DNA of 64,000 bases from Podocnemis expansa (GCA_007922195.1 ML681964.1:310001-374000); one strand, 5' to 3'. Positions 39,813 to 53,831 are shown, numbered from the stretch's first letter. Numbers and translations are program-made. The notes: generated by a model not told the origin, from the sequence alone.

Positions 39813-40125
39813 TCAAAGCACTTATCCTCTAAATTACTTAACTTTAGTCTACCCTGGAGTTAGTTATCCTAATCTTGTTTATGATGGAGGCAAGAGAGTT
39901 ATTTTGGTCAAAAGAATTTTCTACAATGTTACTGATAAATTCCATGATTACTGATAGAAAACACAAAAACATGAACTAATCCTAGACATAGGTTTAGATA
40001 CACAATCATCTCATTAATTCAGGGAGATGGTAACAAGAGACAAACCACAGTGAGGTAAGATGTTGCCACAATTTTTAATTAGTATGACATCCTTAACAGA
40101 ACTGCATAACAAGAAAATCTTTGCG

Positions 40126-40302
40126 CCACTGTAGCCATGTTGGTCCTAGAATATTAGAGAAACGAGGTGGGTGAGGTAATGTCTTTTACTGACCCAACTT
40201 TGGTTAGTAAAAGAGACAAGGAGTTTTATGTAAGTTCAAAAGCTTGTCTCTTTCACTACCAGCAGTTGGTCCAATAAGAAATGTTACCTTCCCATCTTGT
40301 CC
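40126..40302. repeat. Repeat family B foldback copy
   Basis: It begins CACTGTAGCCATGTTGGTCC, then CGAGGTGGGTGAGGTAATG and GAGACAAGGAGTTTTATG. It then returns inverted: AAGCTTGTCTCTTTCACTA, AATAAGAAATGTTACCTTCC, CATCTTGTCCCCTTG. The two arms pair over about 60 bp. Confidence 0.7.
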
Positions 40303-40589
40303 CCTTGAGAACAATGTTATTTCGGACTGACAGTGAAAGCAATAAATAGAAGCAAATATAGGCAGATAGACATGTTAACTTTTTCTTATGTTTCAAAGCT
40401 AAGCATATTAAAATCAAAAGGGAAAGTTAGTAGCCTGAAGCCTACCTGAGAGGACAAATGCTGAAATAACAGCATGACAAGTAAGAAGCACTTCCCACAA
40501 TTGAACAGTATACCAATGCATTCAAAAGCATATTCTGGGCACATCTGCAAAATGCCTATCATCTAACCTTTAAACAGGTTGAATATCTA

Positions 40590-40660
40590 ATAAAACAACA
40601 AGCAGTTGTGTGGCACTTTAAGACTAACAGATTTATTTTTTGCATGAGCTTTTGTGGGAA
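40590..40660 (+). repeat. Repeat family A partial copy
   Basis: AACAACAAGCAGTTGTGTGG, CACTTTAAGACTAACAGATT and TGCATGAGCTTTTGTGGGAA follow in family order. Confidence 0.75.
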
Positions 40661-41617
40661 TACTGTAACAAATGTCATAGTCTAGTAATAAAATGTTTTT
40701 TAAAACTATTATTTAAAAATGTCTATTTAAGAAAAATCATCTAACAGAGGACAAAATAGTGTACTACCTTTCAAGAAAAAGTGTCCATTGCACAAGACAA
40801 TGGTTTTATTCACTTCCTGACCATGGAAAGCCATCATTGCTCCCAAAATCCAGTTATATTTATTTCCTGACCCTGAGGATTCCACTTTAACTATTTGTAA
40901 CTATACAGTATTCCCTCAGAAACAGACATGTTTAGAATGTTTCATTTTGAGATGGAGACAGAAAGATTAGACAATATTTTAAGTAACTACAGTGAAAATA
41001 ATGAAAAAAGGAAGAAAACCATTTTCGGCTCTATCAGTAGCATGGCTCTTTTCAGTCTCTCTGCTGACAGCTGAGCTGTCAAACATGCTAGCCTTTTAGC
41101 ATCTAATGTATTTCACCAACAAAACACAAAGAGGCAGTAGAAGCCTACAAGCTTAGAAATCAGCACATGAATATTGAGGGAGAGGCATTTCAGCTGCAAT
41201 CCCAGTCAAGCGCCTGTTAAGCAGTATAGCATAGTTGCCTGATAAACTGTTGCATTACAGATTAGACCCCCAAGGGAGATAACCTTTAAAAATCCTGAGA
41301 TATACCTACAGGAATATTTTATATAAACTCTGAATTTTACTTCATGCTTTTTTAAGTATACTTGTCAAGTGTCACTCAACCAGAACGACAGTAACACATT
41401 TGCCCATTGTCATTCTCTCTCAACAGTGCTGCAGGCAGTGAGCAAAGTCTTCCTTTCAGTTCCTCTTCTTAGTTATTGCAGTCTACTCCTGGGACTGCTT
41501 GCCCTGCAGGCTTTTTTATGCCATCCACACTGTGATTCTCCTTCAATGTAGCACATAGGGGAAGAACAGGTGGCCACCACCACTACCTAGCCCAGAACAG
41601 CTATGTTTAAGAATAAG

Positions 41618-41702
41618 ATCATTGATTGTCAGATGTCATCATACTGTATGCTAGTACTGCATCGTGGATTGTCAGCTGTCATCGTATTGTATGCTAGTAC
41701 TT
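41618..41702. repeat. 43-bp tandem duplication
   Basis: Two adjacent copies containing GATTGTCAGMTGTCATC and TATGCTAGTACT, about 90% identical. They suggest a recent slippage or unequal exchange. Confidence 0.85.
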
Positions 41703-42370
41703 AAAATATGGGCTACTTTCACAATGCCAAGTCCTACTTTCACACCTTTCTTGTGATAATTACAATAAACAGCTACATAAGGAAGCTAAGTAAGGAAAGT
41801 ACAGCATTAAAGAGACAAGATGCACTTTAGTGCAATGGATGTAGCACTTTAAGCAGGACCGAGTTCCCCTTCCCTCCCATTTTGTGTCTATACTGTTCAC
41901 TTTTTCTTCTCACATAAAGCCCTACACTAGTAGTATTCAAGTCTCCTTTTATTGCCAACACAAAACAGTTTTATCCTCTCCATGCTGCAGTTTGGATCGG
42001 TCATGGTCATTTGATACCCCTTCAATTATGGCCACTACAACTTCCAGAATGACAGGAAAGCAATGACCTGGAGAGCAATGAAGGGAATATTATTAACTGC
42101 TCCGTACCCAAAGTTGTTTGAGATGCATGGTCCTATCTGCATTCCACTATGGGTACACATATGCACCACACAACTGACACTGAAATTTTTTTTCAAGCAG
42201 CATCCATTGGCCCATGCCTGTGCCATTCACCTCTTGGTGCACTAATCCAAAGGAATAAAAGGAAATGAAAACTGACTGCCTCTGCAGATCCTTCTCTACA
42301 ATGAATATAGTCATGATCTGAAGCAAAGGGGAAGGGAGGCAGGTAGTAGAATACAGATAGGAACCACACA

Positions 42371-43215
42371 TCTCAGACTCTGAAGTCAGAGGGGACCTTT
42401 GTGGTCATCTAGTCTGACCTTCCACACATTTCAGGCCACAGAACCTCACCCATCCACTTCTGTAATAGACCCAGGGCCATCCTTTTGGCGGGGGGGAGCG
42501 AAAGGGGCGATCGCCCTAGGCTATCCTGTTGTGAGCAGGGCAGTGCAGGGCCCGAACCAGTGCCCTCCCACAGCTGCACTGTCCCGTCCCCTCTCCGCTG
42601 CTTTCAGCACAGAGCTGAAGGCAGTGGGGGGGACAGAGAGCAAAGCTGGCCTCTGCTCCTGGCTGGTTCTTCCCTGCCCCCCGGGATGGGAAACAGCTGG
42701 CCTAGGGGCAAGGCAGGCCAGGCCAGAGGCGGAGCTTCACTCTCTGGCCCCTCGCCTGGGCCAGTTGTTCCGCCCAGAGGGAGCGGAGGGCCGGCCCACA
42801 GGTAGGGTGGCAGAGCAGACCCCAGCCCCCCAATCTGCCTGCTCCACCCCCACGGTCAGGTGAGTGGTGGCAGTGGGGGACTGGGCCCACACACCCCCAG
42901 CGCGAGGGGGGCGGGGCTGCACACATGCCAATAGACCCCAGGCCCCTCACCTCCCTGGGGACAGTCCTGAATAGACCCCAAATCTCTGGATGTCTGAAGT
43001 TCTCAAATTATTGGTCAAAGACTTCAAGTTACACAGAGTTCACCATTTACACCAGTTTAAACCTGTGACCCAGGACCCTTGCTACAGACGAAAGTGAGAA
43101 ACCCCAGGATCTCTGCCAATGTGACCTATAGAAAAATTCTAATCATGTGCGCAAGACCCACTAAGCAGATATCTGGGAAAGAATTCTTCATAGTAACTCA
43201 CAACCCTCCACATTT
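42371..43215 (-). mobile_element. CR1 LINE 3' fragment interrupted by a hAT
   Basis: The left end carries the CR1 tail in reverse (AGTCAGAGGGGACCTTTG then TCATCTAGTCTGACCTTCC). CR1-like 3' UTR sequence continues to about 42471, is broken by the hAT element, and resumes from 42970 to about 43215. Confidence 0.7.
42472..42969. mobile_element. Non-autonomous hAT-type element, GC-rich
   Basis: It begins CAGGGCCATCC and ends GGACAGTCCTG (an inverted match). The octamer AATAGACC lies on both sides exactly (42464-42471 and 42970-42977). It is inserted in a CR1 tail. The GC-rich interior produces frames of 82-154 codons on both strands. I do not count them as genes. Confidence 0.88.
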
Positions 43216-43436
43216 ATTGCCCTATCTTTTACAATAGGCAGCTAAGTCCCCTTTTTCTGGTATTTTACTAGAAGAACTGTTCTCCTGCTGATCTCATGGA
43301 GGTGGCAGCAATTAAAAAGGCTGCTTTCCTGGAGAGATGCTATATCAAGCTGGATGCTAATGGTTTAAATAGAGTTTTCATGAGCATTGATGGAACAAGA
43401 TAAAGGTCCCACATTGAATGGTGGAATAGTCTGAAG

Positions 43437-43536
43437 CAGTAGTTTTCAACCTTACAACCACAGGCCACATCCACACAATTTATACTACTTGTATGGCCCT
43501 GACGATGTCATATGGGCTACAAGTTGAGAACCACTG
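43437..43536. mobile_element. Very short (about 100 bp) hAT-type remnant
   Basis: CAGTAGTTTTCAACCTT at the left and AAGTTGAGAACCACTG at the right are inverted repeats. The octamer CTGAAGCA occurs at both ends but overlaps the termini, so the true target duplication is unclear. This is nearly two termini with little between. Confidence 0.65.
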
Positions 43537-44089
43537 AAGCAAGTATTTAAAGGAAGCAGATTGTAATGGGATGGACAAAAAATTGAGCAATTATTGGTCA
43601 GAGGATGGAATATGCTGACAGCTACCTAGTAAATGCATAAAGAGTTGACAGAGAGTCAGCCCTCAAGTCTTTAAGGACAGGAGATAGTACAGTATAGCAG
43701 ACATGTCTTGTTCCTCTGGAAAAGTATGCTGGTTACGAGCCCAGTAGGAAAATCATTTCCACTTGACTGCATAACCTCATTCTAGTAGATTTCTTTCTAC
43801 TATTGTTTAGAATAGCCTTAACTTTTCTGAACATCTCTCAAGTACTTGTTCTCTAGGTTCAATGCTCATCCAAACACCAGGTTGGCAAGTGCAGTGAGTC
43901 TGGATTGGGATGCTTTATTCTGCCTTGAGCACTTAGTATTGTGTCAACAGGTCTGAAATTTTGACATGTAGATGAACTGCCAAGTGAAGGAGTCTAGAAA
44001 ATCAGAATCACCTGGACCACCTGGGAGTGGGATCATACTGATCACATTTTGCCCTGATGGATTACTCTTCTCACCTCAGTAGAATTTTC

Positions 44090-44312
44090 CAGAGGGGTAG
44101 CCGTGTTAGTCTGTGTATAGCAAAAGCAGCAAGAGTCCTGTGGCATCTTACAGACTAGCAGATTTCTTCTAGCATAAGCTTTCATGGGCTACAACCCACT
44201 TCGTCAGATGCACCTGTCATTGCATCTGACAAAGTGGATTGTAGCCCACAAAAGCTTATGCTCGAAGAAATCTGTTAGTCTGTAAGGTGCCCAAGGACTC
44301 TTGCTGCTGCTT
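44090..44312. repeat. Repeat family A foldback copy, best preserved in the window
   Basis: The head AGAGGGGTAGCCGTGTTAGT is followed by AGCAGCAAGAGTCCTGTGG, CAGACTAGCAGATTTCTTCT, AGCATAAGCTTTCATGGGCT and CCACTTCGTCAGATGCA. The same blocks then return in reverse from about 44222 to 44312. The two arms of about 90 bp are roughly 85-90% complementary. Only the left arm has the GGGGTAGCC head. Confidence 0.8.
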
Positions 44313-44897
44313 CTTCTCACCTCACATCCTGAGCAGATGGAGGAAAGGCATACATTAGCTGCCGTGATCAGAGAAACAGAAGCACTACTCCTATGGATTT
44401 CTGACCCAAGGCTCCTCCAGAGCAATATTTCAAACACTTTTTGTTCTTGCAAGATGCAAAGAAGTCACAGGAGGCTGACTCTCCCCCTTAGATGGAATAT
44501 TATCTATATTACTGAGTTGTGAAATCCCCACTCATTGTCATGAGTGAAGCGCCTGCTGAGGCTGTTCCACAGTTTTATGGAGCCACAGGGTAGTGGATGT
44601 CATGGTTCCTTGTTTCTTTATAGCAGGTGCTTAGTTGCCAGTTGTTTAACCAGGGGAAGCCTGCTGACCCATGAGAATGGAAGTGAGCTACTATGACCAA
44701 GAGGACTTGAATTCACCCTTTGTACTGTTGCCAGGCCACAAGGAAGTACCTTGAATTAGAAATGTTCATTCCCAATGGTCATATGAGGTTCCCCCCCCCT
44801 CCAGAATCTCATCTAGTGTGCCACAGTGCCTCCCCAATCAGCCACTCCTAGACCCCGACTTCCTCTGCTTTGTTAGGTGGCCACCCTCTCCTGAATG

Positions 44898-45438
44898 CAG
44901 GGCCGAATTAACTTGCCCAGGGGTCCCAGGTTGCCAGGCACTGTGTGCCCCCCTCCTCCTGGGACCCCCAAGGCCCCAGGATGGTGGCCTGCAGGCAGAC
45001 TGTTGCTGGAGGTGGCGGTCCTGGGGCCAGAAGGTGCAGCTGCCCCAGGTCTTCTCCAGCCAGTCTGCCAGCATGGTGTTGACTGGCGCACAGCACAGCC
45101 CCCCAAGGCCACAGGTCCAGAAAAGCCACACTGGAGCAGCAGCTGCACTGTGCACCAGCTGTCCTCACCCCCTGGGCAGAGCAAAAAGGCACTGGCCCGA
45201 ACTGGCCCACCCTGCCCCTCCCCTGTGGGCAGACCAGCCAACCCCAGGGCCAGGGCAGGACCACAGAGACTGGCCACCAGCCTCAGGGCCCTGTCCTCCC
45301 GAGCACTTGCAGGACAGGACTGCTCCCCAAGCCCTGCCAGACTGAGTGGGGTAGGGAGGGAGGTAGATTATCACCTGGGTTTTAGGGGCTGGGGCCTGGG
45401 GCTTCAGTCCCTTTAGTCCCTGCAATAATCCTGCCCTG
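44898..45438. mobile_element. Non-autonomous hAT-type element, GC-rich, 541 bp
   Basis: The left end is CAGGGCCGAATTAAC; the right end, read in reverse, is CAGGGCAGGATTATT. The flanking octamers CCTGAATG (44890-44897) and CCTGAGTG (45439-45446) match 7 of 8. Frames of 99-175 codons inside, on both strands, are products of GC composition. Confidence 0.85.
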
Positions 45439-46308
45439 CCTGAGTGTAAATCGGTCCCAGGCAATAGATGTATGCTCTTCAGCCACTAATGGGATGGTCC
45501 CCCAACAAGTATCCCCACTCCCCAGATGCCACACCAGGAATTTCCATCTTGCAGGGATCAGGAACCTTCCTAGATCACTAAAAGCTCGTATACACTTGGT
45601 CCATCAGTTTTACAAAGAAAGTGAAATGTCAACAAGTTTTGGTCTTTCACACTCTCTAAAATGCCACATAGCTTGAGATAAACAAACACTAGCTTATTGA
45701 GTAAAACATGATTTTAAGTGAATATATAGCATATCAATGCACAGTTATTTAATAAAATAGTCAGGAGTTACCACAAGCAAATAAATATAATAGAAGTACT
45801 GTATTCTAACCTAAAGTTCACTGTTCAATCTTACTCACAATGCTTGGCTGGTGATGGATTTGCAGCCACTCTCTACCGCTCCAGGGACAGAACTAAGTTG
45901 TTGCTTGTAGACGGAGATGTTTCAAGATGGAGTTTCTCTGGCCAAACAGCTTCAAACAGTTCAAAGTGTGTGCATTTCTCTCTCCAGACATGCCCCCTCC
46001 TGGGGGCAGGTGATCTTTTCCCTCTCTAGCCAAAGCTCATATTTTGCATAATCTTAGTGATGCATCCTGCCTGTCTATATGCTGTGAGACAACTCTGATT
46101 CTCTGCTCCCTTCCTGTGCCATGTGAAATACATGGAACACGCTTCACAAAAGTACACGCATGATGCTGCAGGAAACATGACACCATAGCAAAAGTGCAGA
46201 ACGTTATTTGCATTCACAAGGGAACCCTTTGTATGGCATATCTGGCATCAAGCCGTACAATTACATTCCAAAAATGAAGAGGAAAGTTACACAGATCATA
46301 CCCTAGGG

Positions 46309-47301
46309 CAGTGGTTCCCAACCAGTGTGCCGTGGCAACACCCAAAGTGTGCCGCGAGCATTCCCGAGAGCTGGAGTTAAAGTTCCCTCCCTGCTCAGCC
46401 CAGCCACGTGGGCTGTACAGGGCTGGGAAAAGGGATAGGTTAAAGTAAGGGGGAAGGCACTGGAACACAGTTCTGGGGCCCCCTATTTTTAGGCAGGCAG
46501 CTTTCCGGCCCCCCTAAAAATAGAGGAAGGCACTGGAACACGGAATACCAGGGGTGCCCCTAAAAATAGCAGGAGCAGCCGAACACAGTGTTCCGGGGGC
46601 TCCACCTTAAACCCTGCTCCACCTAACCCAACCAGCAGAGAGGGTTGGGAGGCTGGGAGTGTGGGAATCCCAGGGTGGAGCCGCTTGTGTCAGGCAGCCT
46701 GCAAACAGCCCAGGTAAGGGCTTTGGTGGAAGGGCTGCTGTAGGGCGGGGTGGCTGCGTGTGGGGGGTGTAGTTGGGGGCTGGAGGCCTAGTTCTGGCCC
46801 CTACAAGGATGGGAGGGTCCATCACAGGCAGGAGGGGGCCAGGGGATGGGACCCACTGGGGTGGGAGGAAGCAGCAGTGGGGTGAGGATTTGTCCTGGGT
46901 GGCAGGGAGCCATGCTTCCCTGCCCTACCCTCCTACTCCCCAGGTTCCCCCCTGCCCCCCCAAAAGCCACTCTTGTTCTCCCTTCCCCTATCCTCTCTTG
47001 CCACCCTTGTGCTGTTCTCCACACGGTTCCTCTTGTCCTCTTTTGCCACCCCTGCCCTGCTCCACTCCCCACACTCACTCCTGCCACTGCAGACTCCTGA
47101 CCTCCTGTGTTTTGCCATCCCTGCTTTGCTACCCCTACTGCCCCACATAGCAGCATTTCTGAAACACTCTGCCGTAGTTCACGAATATTCATAAGTAATT
47201 TAAGTTAATTTGATTATTCATGAGTTTTTAACCATAGTGTGCCTCGAAAAATTTGAAGGTATCAAGGTGTGCCACAGCAGAGAAAAGTTTGGGAACCACT
47301 G
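46309..47301. mobile_element. Non-autonomous hAT-type element, 993 bp
   Basis: The left end is CAGTGGTTCCCAACCAGTG and the right end GGGAACCACTG. The flanking octamers CCCTAGGG (46301-46308) and CCCTGGGG (47302-47309) match 7 of 8. Both subterminal regions contain GTGTGCC. The C-rich interior has many spurious open frames. No transposase was seen. Confidence 0.88.
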
Positions 47302-48157
47302 CCCTGGGGTGCATAACGTAACAGGCGTACCTCAGGAACCATCTGAGAAAGCAGTGGACAAAAAGGAGTTTATGTGACATAGACAAAAAGAAGTCCATGT
47401 GAAAACAGGCATTCTTCACATTAACAGTCATGAACTAATCTCCTTTAGACAATGAAGGAATGATAGACGCCAGAAGTAATCATTTTAAATTTCAGCTTTC
47501 TAATAAAAATATTGAGTTGCGTTAGATCTAAAATGAGTCTCCACTCTTCTTTCCTTCTCTGGTATGGGCAAATAATTTGATGGAAGGAGGACTTGGTTTT
47601 GTGGTTTTCTTTTCATTCTTTGACCGTAAATTCCTAATGTATATAGAGTTGCCCTTGAGTCTTTCAGTAAATGAAAAAACTTGTCTGTCTTGTTGCTAAA
47701 GAAATTAATCCCTTCAAGAGCCAGGTCCACCACTGTGGATTGAACTTTGCAAGGAAATTTGAAAGAATGAAGCTATGATTCTCCTCACATTATTATTGCT
47801 GAAGTCAGTGTCACCCACAGAAGACTGCAGGGATGAACCAGTTGCTGAGCACTTCCATCTTCCTAATCACTCGATGATGGATTTGTTAACGACTGTCATT
47901 AGAGCTGTACCTGGAACATCAAGACTTCAAAGAGAGACAGCTGAACTCGAATTAATATACAAGCTAAATTCTGTGAAAGCAGGACTGAATCGAGACTATG
48001 GATTCTTTTCCCATTACAAAGGGTAATTTGACTTCAGGCTTCCCATTCTTTGAGCCTGTAAACTGCTCTGATTTGCTGTTACTTTATGACCTGATCCTAT
48101 GTTTTACACCCCCTTGCATTTAGTTTCATTCCTTTCTGTAAGTTCACCCATCTTCAA

Positions 48158-48282
48158 AGCATCTGAGGAAGTGGGATCTTCTCCCACGAAAGCTCATGCA
48201 AAAAATAAGTGTTAGTCTTAACGTGCCACACAACTCCTTGTTGTTTTTTTCACTGGACTAGACTAACACGGCTATCCCTTTT
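48158..48282 (-). repeat. Repeat family A copy (minus orientation) with head
   Basis: Ends with GACTAGACTAACACGGCTAT (reverse of the family head), preceded by CACACAACTCCTTGTTG, GTTAGTCTTAACGTGC and CTCCCACGAAAGCTCATGC. Confidence 0.78.
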
Positions 48283-48479
48283 AAAATTGACAGGGATGAT
48301 CTGGCCATCAGTTTTTCCTGTCTGCAAAATCCTGGAATTTACAATAATTTATAAAGTTCTGTATTGAAGGCATAAATTTGTTACAGGTCCCACACGGCAT
48401 GAATTCCTGGGACTGAGGTATGCCCCAGTCCTGGAGCATAATGGGGGGTAGGAAAGGGGGCAAATAAATCTTAACTATG

Positions 48480-49520
48480 GACTAAGTTAACTAACTCTAA
48501 CATAATATTTACTGGTTCAATAACTCTCTACCGCAAGAGGAATGTTTGCCAATGAGAGAACGCGAGAAACTTCAATGACCATCACAAGTAGTAGGAAGGA
48601 AGAAATGAAGAGATGGCGGGTCAGCAGGGCTCTATATACAGCGCCATAGAGGTGTCATTCAAGTGACGTCTGCATTGATCCTATGGGTATTGCTAAGAGA
48701 AAAACCTTCTAACTGTTCACATGGCATGCACATACACCTACTTGGAATCAACATGAGCAAGCACTCAAACAACATTGTTCCTTAGTTGCAGAAGAAAGAG
48801 GGCTTCTCTCTTCCTGCATCAAGACCAGAATACCAGGAAGGTTTAGTATGCATATGCTTGCCTTGGGACTGTGCCGTTTATTGCTTGCAATTGTAGTCTC
48901 ACTGCTTATGTTCAATCAGCAGTAATGGTAGCATTGAGCCCACTGGTACCATTGGTGTTATCCTCCCTTTGGAGCCTCCAGTTCTGCTGGCACTTCCTTA
49001 CAGTTCTTCAAAGATCCATGAGCGTTTCCTGATTTAAATGGTGTTGGGGAAAAGGTTGTCCTCTCGGACAGATGACGTTGAGGTAGGGGGTCTGCCCAGC
49101 TCTTGAGAGTTTTCCACTCTTACACAAAGATTTATGAGTCCTTATCTCCATTCCTGCCTGCCTGCCTTCACATCCAGTACAAGCTTGGTGGCATGTTTCT
49201 TGGCATCTCCGGCTACAGTAAAGGGTGAGGTGGAAAGGGGTCTGTTTAGCTTGGGTCGGACAAGTAGCCTCTCAGCATACTCCACAAGGCATTTCTTGAG
49301 TCTATCAGCCTCTGCCTGTTTGGCTCAGCTGGGACAGGAGCAGCAAACATCGCACTTGGAAATGACCTGGGCTTCTCTGCAGCAGTATAGGCACCTCCAC
49401 TGGTCATCTGAAACCTGGAACACCTGAGAGCAGAAGACTGTGTTCTTAAAGCCTGGGATTGGGGACACAAGAGTCCTGGTATGTGGGATGACAGGAAGGC
49501 CTTCACCTGCAGACTATACT
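48480..49520. repeat. Unclassified repeat-like stretch
   Basis: The segment around 48715-48775 (CATGGCATGCACATACACC then TTGGAATCAACATGAGCAAG) resembles a phrase I associate with dispersed reptile retroelements. The following kilobase has a higher GC content and open frames of 86-97 codons on both strands near 49134-49506. No end, terminal repeat or domain was identified. Confidence 0.3.
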
Positions 49521-49914
49521 AACTAGCCAGCTAACACTAATACTGTCTTAAATCAACAAAAACTATTTCAGTGACATAAAATGAAATATTTCCAATATGT
49601 ACTGGTTCAAAGAGAAAAAGGCTTAAAGAACACAAGAAGTTCCATCTTGAATCATGCCGCGATACAGAAGAACTAGAGAGGCGTTCAGCCCGCACCACCC
49701 TCAGATCAGAGCACAAGGTGACAAATTGCTTTGACAGAGACGAATGACACTGCTGGAAAGAAACCCTCCTATCTCAGACACATAGTGTGTACGCATGGCC
49801 CAAGTGGAATACACATAAGGATCAGCAACTGAGAAAGTATTTTCTTCCTTTTTTTCTTTTTAGAAAAAACATGAAAGACACAAAAATGCTGCAAATTTTA
49901 ACAGATGCTATGAG

Positions 49915-50219
49915 CAGGGCTGTCACTGCCCTGAAAAAAGGGTCAGGTCCCAGGCTTTGGCCCCACACCCTGCTGTGAGGCCCTGCCCCAGGCCCATTCT
50001 GGCCCCCAGGCCCAATCCAGGAACCGGACTGGGATCCTTCCAGTGGCAGCCCAGCCCTGATCCAACCTCTGGTGGTCAGTGACAGCACGGCAGGCAGCCC
50101 CAGCCTGGATCCAGCCCCTGGCGCTGCCAGCCAGCAGCAGGCAGCCCATGCTCAACCTGGCCCCTGCCACTGTTGGGGCAGGGCCGGAGACAGGTGGGGC
50201 TGTGTGCAGCAACATCCCA
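49915..50219. mobile_element. Short non-autonomous hAT-type element, GC-rich
   Basis: Starts CAGGGCTGTCACTG and ends with the inverted-like AACATCCCA. The flanking octamers GCTATGAG (49907-49914) and GCTATGAA (50220-50227) match 7 of 8. Confidence 0.72.
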
Positions 50220-50910
50220 GCTATGAATCAACAGCCAAACTGCTGATAAGAAACCATACTGTCTGTCCCAAAGGCAACTAGAAAGAAACTGACTTTTGAA
50301 AGAGGGTGTAATAAGTATAACCAGGGGACTCAGAACAAGAATTAGGTGGAAATAACTAGAAAGTGAAATAGTCCTAAACGATGAGATAGGATACATCTTG
50401 AAGGTATATCCATTGATTTTTAACAGTGTACATTACAATGTGAAAAGAATTAGAATATTCACATCCCTAAAGAAGAAACAAGTGTATTGTATACCAAAAG
50501 CACTAAAAGAATTTAGTGCAATGTATTCCTCAATCATCCTGTTTACTTAAAATTGCAACATAATTTTTTCAGTACCTATTTGCACAAAACATCATCTTAT
50601 CAGCTAGTTTGAAAGTGATCAAATATTTCTAATTCAGCACCTTACTAACCTACTTTACGATGAGACAGAAGAGACAAACAGTTGTTGTGTTAGCAATTTA
50701 GCTTTCCCCATGGTTCTGTGGTTTGTTTGTACGGAATACATCATAACTAATACACAAAACCCAAAATGTTTGCATCACACCTTCAAATTCACTTCTAAAA
50801 TAAAACAGCTTCTTCCCTTCACAAACTACTAACATTACAGTTATCTAAAATTAAAATATGGCCCCTTTTCAGCAGCAGTACATTTCAAAAGCTGTATATA
50901 TTCAACTTAC

Positions 50911-51093
50911 GAGATAGGTTCCCATTTCTTTTTCCAGGTTGACTTGCTCAAATACTGAAAGCTCAGTATCTGCTTTTAAAGAGTTCATCTTTCTCTTCAT
51001 TTTCTTATGATGTCTCTTTTGGAGCCAATAAGGAAGTAAGGCTTCTACAAATTGATTAAGGATCTGTGAAGTTATCAGCAGGGTGGCCAAGCT
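50911..51093 (-). CDS. ANO10: ANO10 exon D (183 bp): helix 6 with N and E calcium-site residues
   Basis: Sixty-one codons, phase 0 at both ends. The acceptor ends CTTAAG and the donor is GTAAGT. The start is set by continuity with ...KLLRQ of the previous exon into [20 protein letters not shown]. This is transmembrane helix 6. The Asn and Glu spaced four apart in LNQFVE align by eye with the helix-6 calcium ligands of TMEM16A (N650/E654). A basic cytosolic stretch follows ([15 protein letters not shown]), then [14 protein letters not shown] leading to helix 7. Confidence 0.94.
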
Positions 51094-52665
<1,572 letters not shown>

Positions 52666-52950
52666 TTAATTAGAGTAAACGTAGACTATGATCAACAAAC
52701 AGCACCCAGCATAACAACTAATTCAATTAAAGAACTATCATGTAGATAAAAATTCTTCATTAAAAAGTATTACAAACAACTTAGATTTTCTAACCTATTT
52801 TTCAACAACTACTGCTCTAGTTCCTTTAGGCTCTGTTTAAAACCTGAGCCAGCTCTCAAAGTGCTAAATCCTAGAAGCTCCATTCAGTTATGGCACTGTA
52901 CAAACACAGAGCATGAAGGTAGCTTCTGCCCAGATACAAAGGGGTGTAAC

Positions 52951-53163
52951 CAGTGATTAAAGTATAATTTGACAGGCCCTGGAAACCTCCTGTTCTCTGG
53001 GGCCCTTTCCCATATTGTCCAGGCCCCCTTCATGCATGTGACCATGGGGCATTCCACCTGATTTTTCTGGATTCTGGAATCTGGGCCCCGGAACCCTGAC
53101 CCATCAGATTTGCGGGGGCCCCTGAATGGTGTTCCTAGGCATTCCCATATACTTTAACCCCTG
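52951..53163. mobile_element. Short non-autonomous hAT-type element, 213 bp
   Basis: The ends CAGTGATTAAAGTATAA and ATACTTTAACCCCTG are inverted repeats. The octamer GGTGTAAC is exact on both sides (52943-52950 and 53164-53171). The interior shares TTGTCCAGGCCCCCTTCATG with the larger hAT at 1748-3608. Confidence 0.9.
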
Positions 53164-53831
53164 GGTGTAACGAACAACTCAAAAGGAGACGTGAAGGAAA
53201 AAGGAAAGAAAACATTATTAAAGAGCATATTCTTACAAATGCCAGCTTTGACCATGATTCAGAGAAGCATTCCTATTCAGAAAAGCACTTAACATGCTTA
53301 CATGCTTTCCTTATTCAGGACTGCATGCACAGCTATACTGAACTTAAAAAATATGAGTAAAGAAATACAGCAGAAAAACATCAGCAATCGCTGCATAGTT
53401 TTCATCAGTTGGCAGGCTTAAACAAACATCACAGTAAAAACAGGTCTTGAGAAGAGATTTGGACAACAAACTTTGGTCTTAAACTGTGATGCAATTTGTA
53501 ACATGCACACCTCCATCTGTCAGAATTTGCTAACATGACCAGAGGATGAGAAGCAGACAAGTGACAACTTGTGACAGTGAAGCAAAAATGTTAGTAACTG
53601 CTAGTGACAGCAAAAATCTGTCAGTAGTACTTTTTTGACTTCCCTAGGATCTGTGAAATTGGGGTTCACCCATGCAAAGGCAATAGCAGAACCAGGGCAT
53701 TATGCTTAAAGTTTTAAAATTCAGGTGTTTAAGCTACTTGGTGCAAAGCTTGGTAAAAATTAAATGGAGTGCTTTTATTCCTGAAGGTATAAACAAAATA
53801 CGGCTGACTGGACTGAACATCCACTTTTGGA

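Noticed and set aside
42399..42950. Open frames of 64-154 codons in GC-rich sequence
   Set aside because: They fall in the hAT element bounded by exact AATAGACC duplications (42472-42969), overlap on both strands and have no recognisable protein family.
44818..45464. Open frames up to 175 codons on both strands
   Set aside because: They sit in and around the GC-rich hAT element at 44898-45438. Proline/glycine/alanine-rich translations in several frames are a base-composition artefact.
46607..47194. Several overlapping open frames up to 134 codons
   Set aside because: They are inside the 993-bp hAT element; the C-rich composition explains them.
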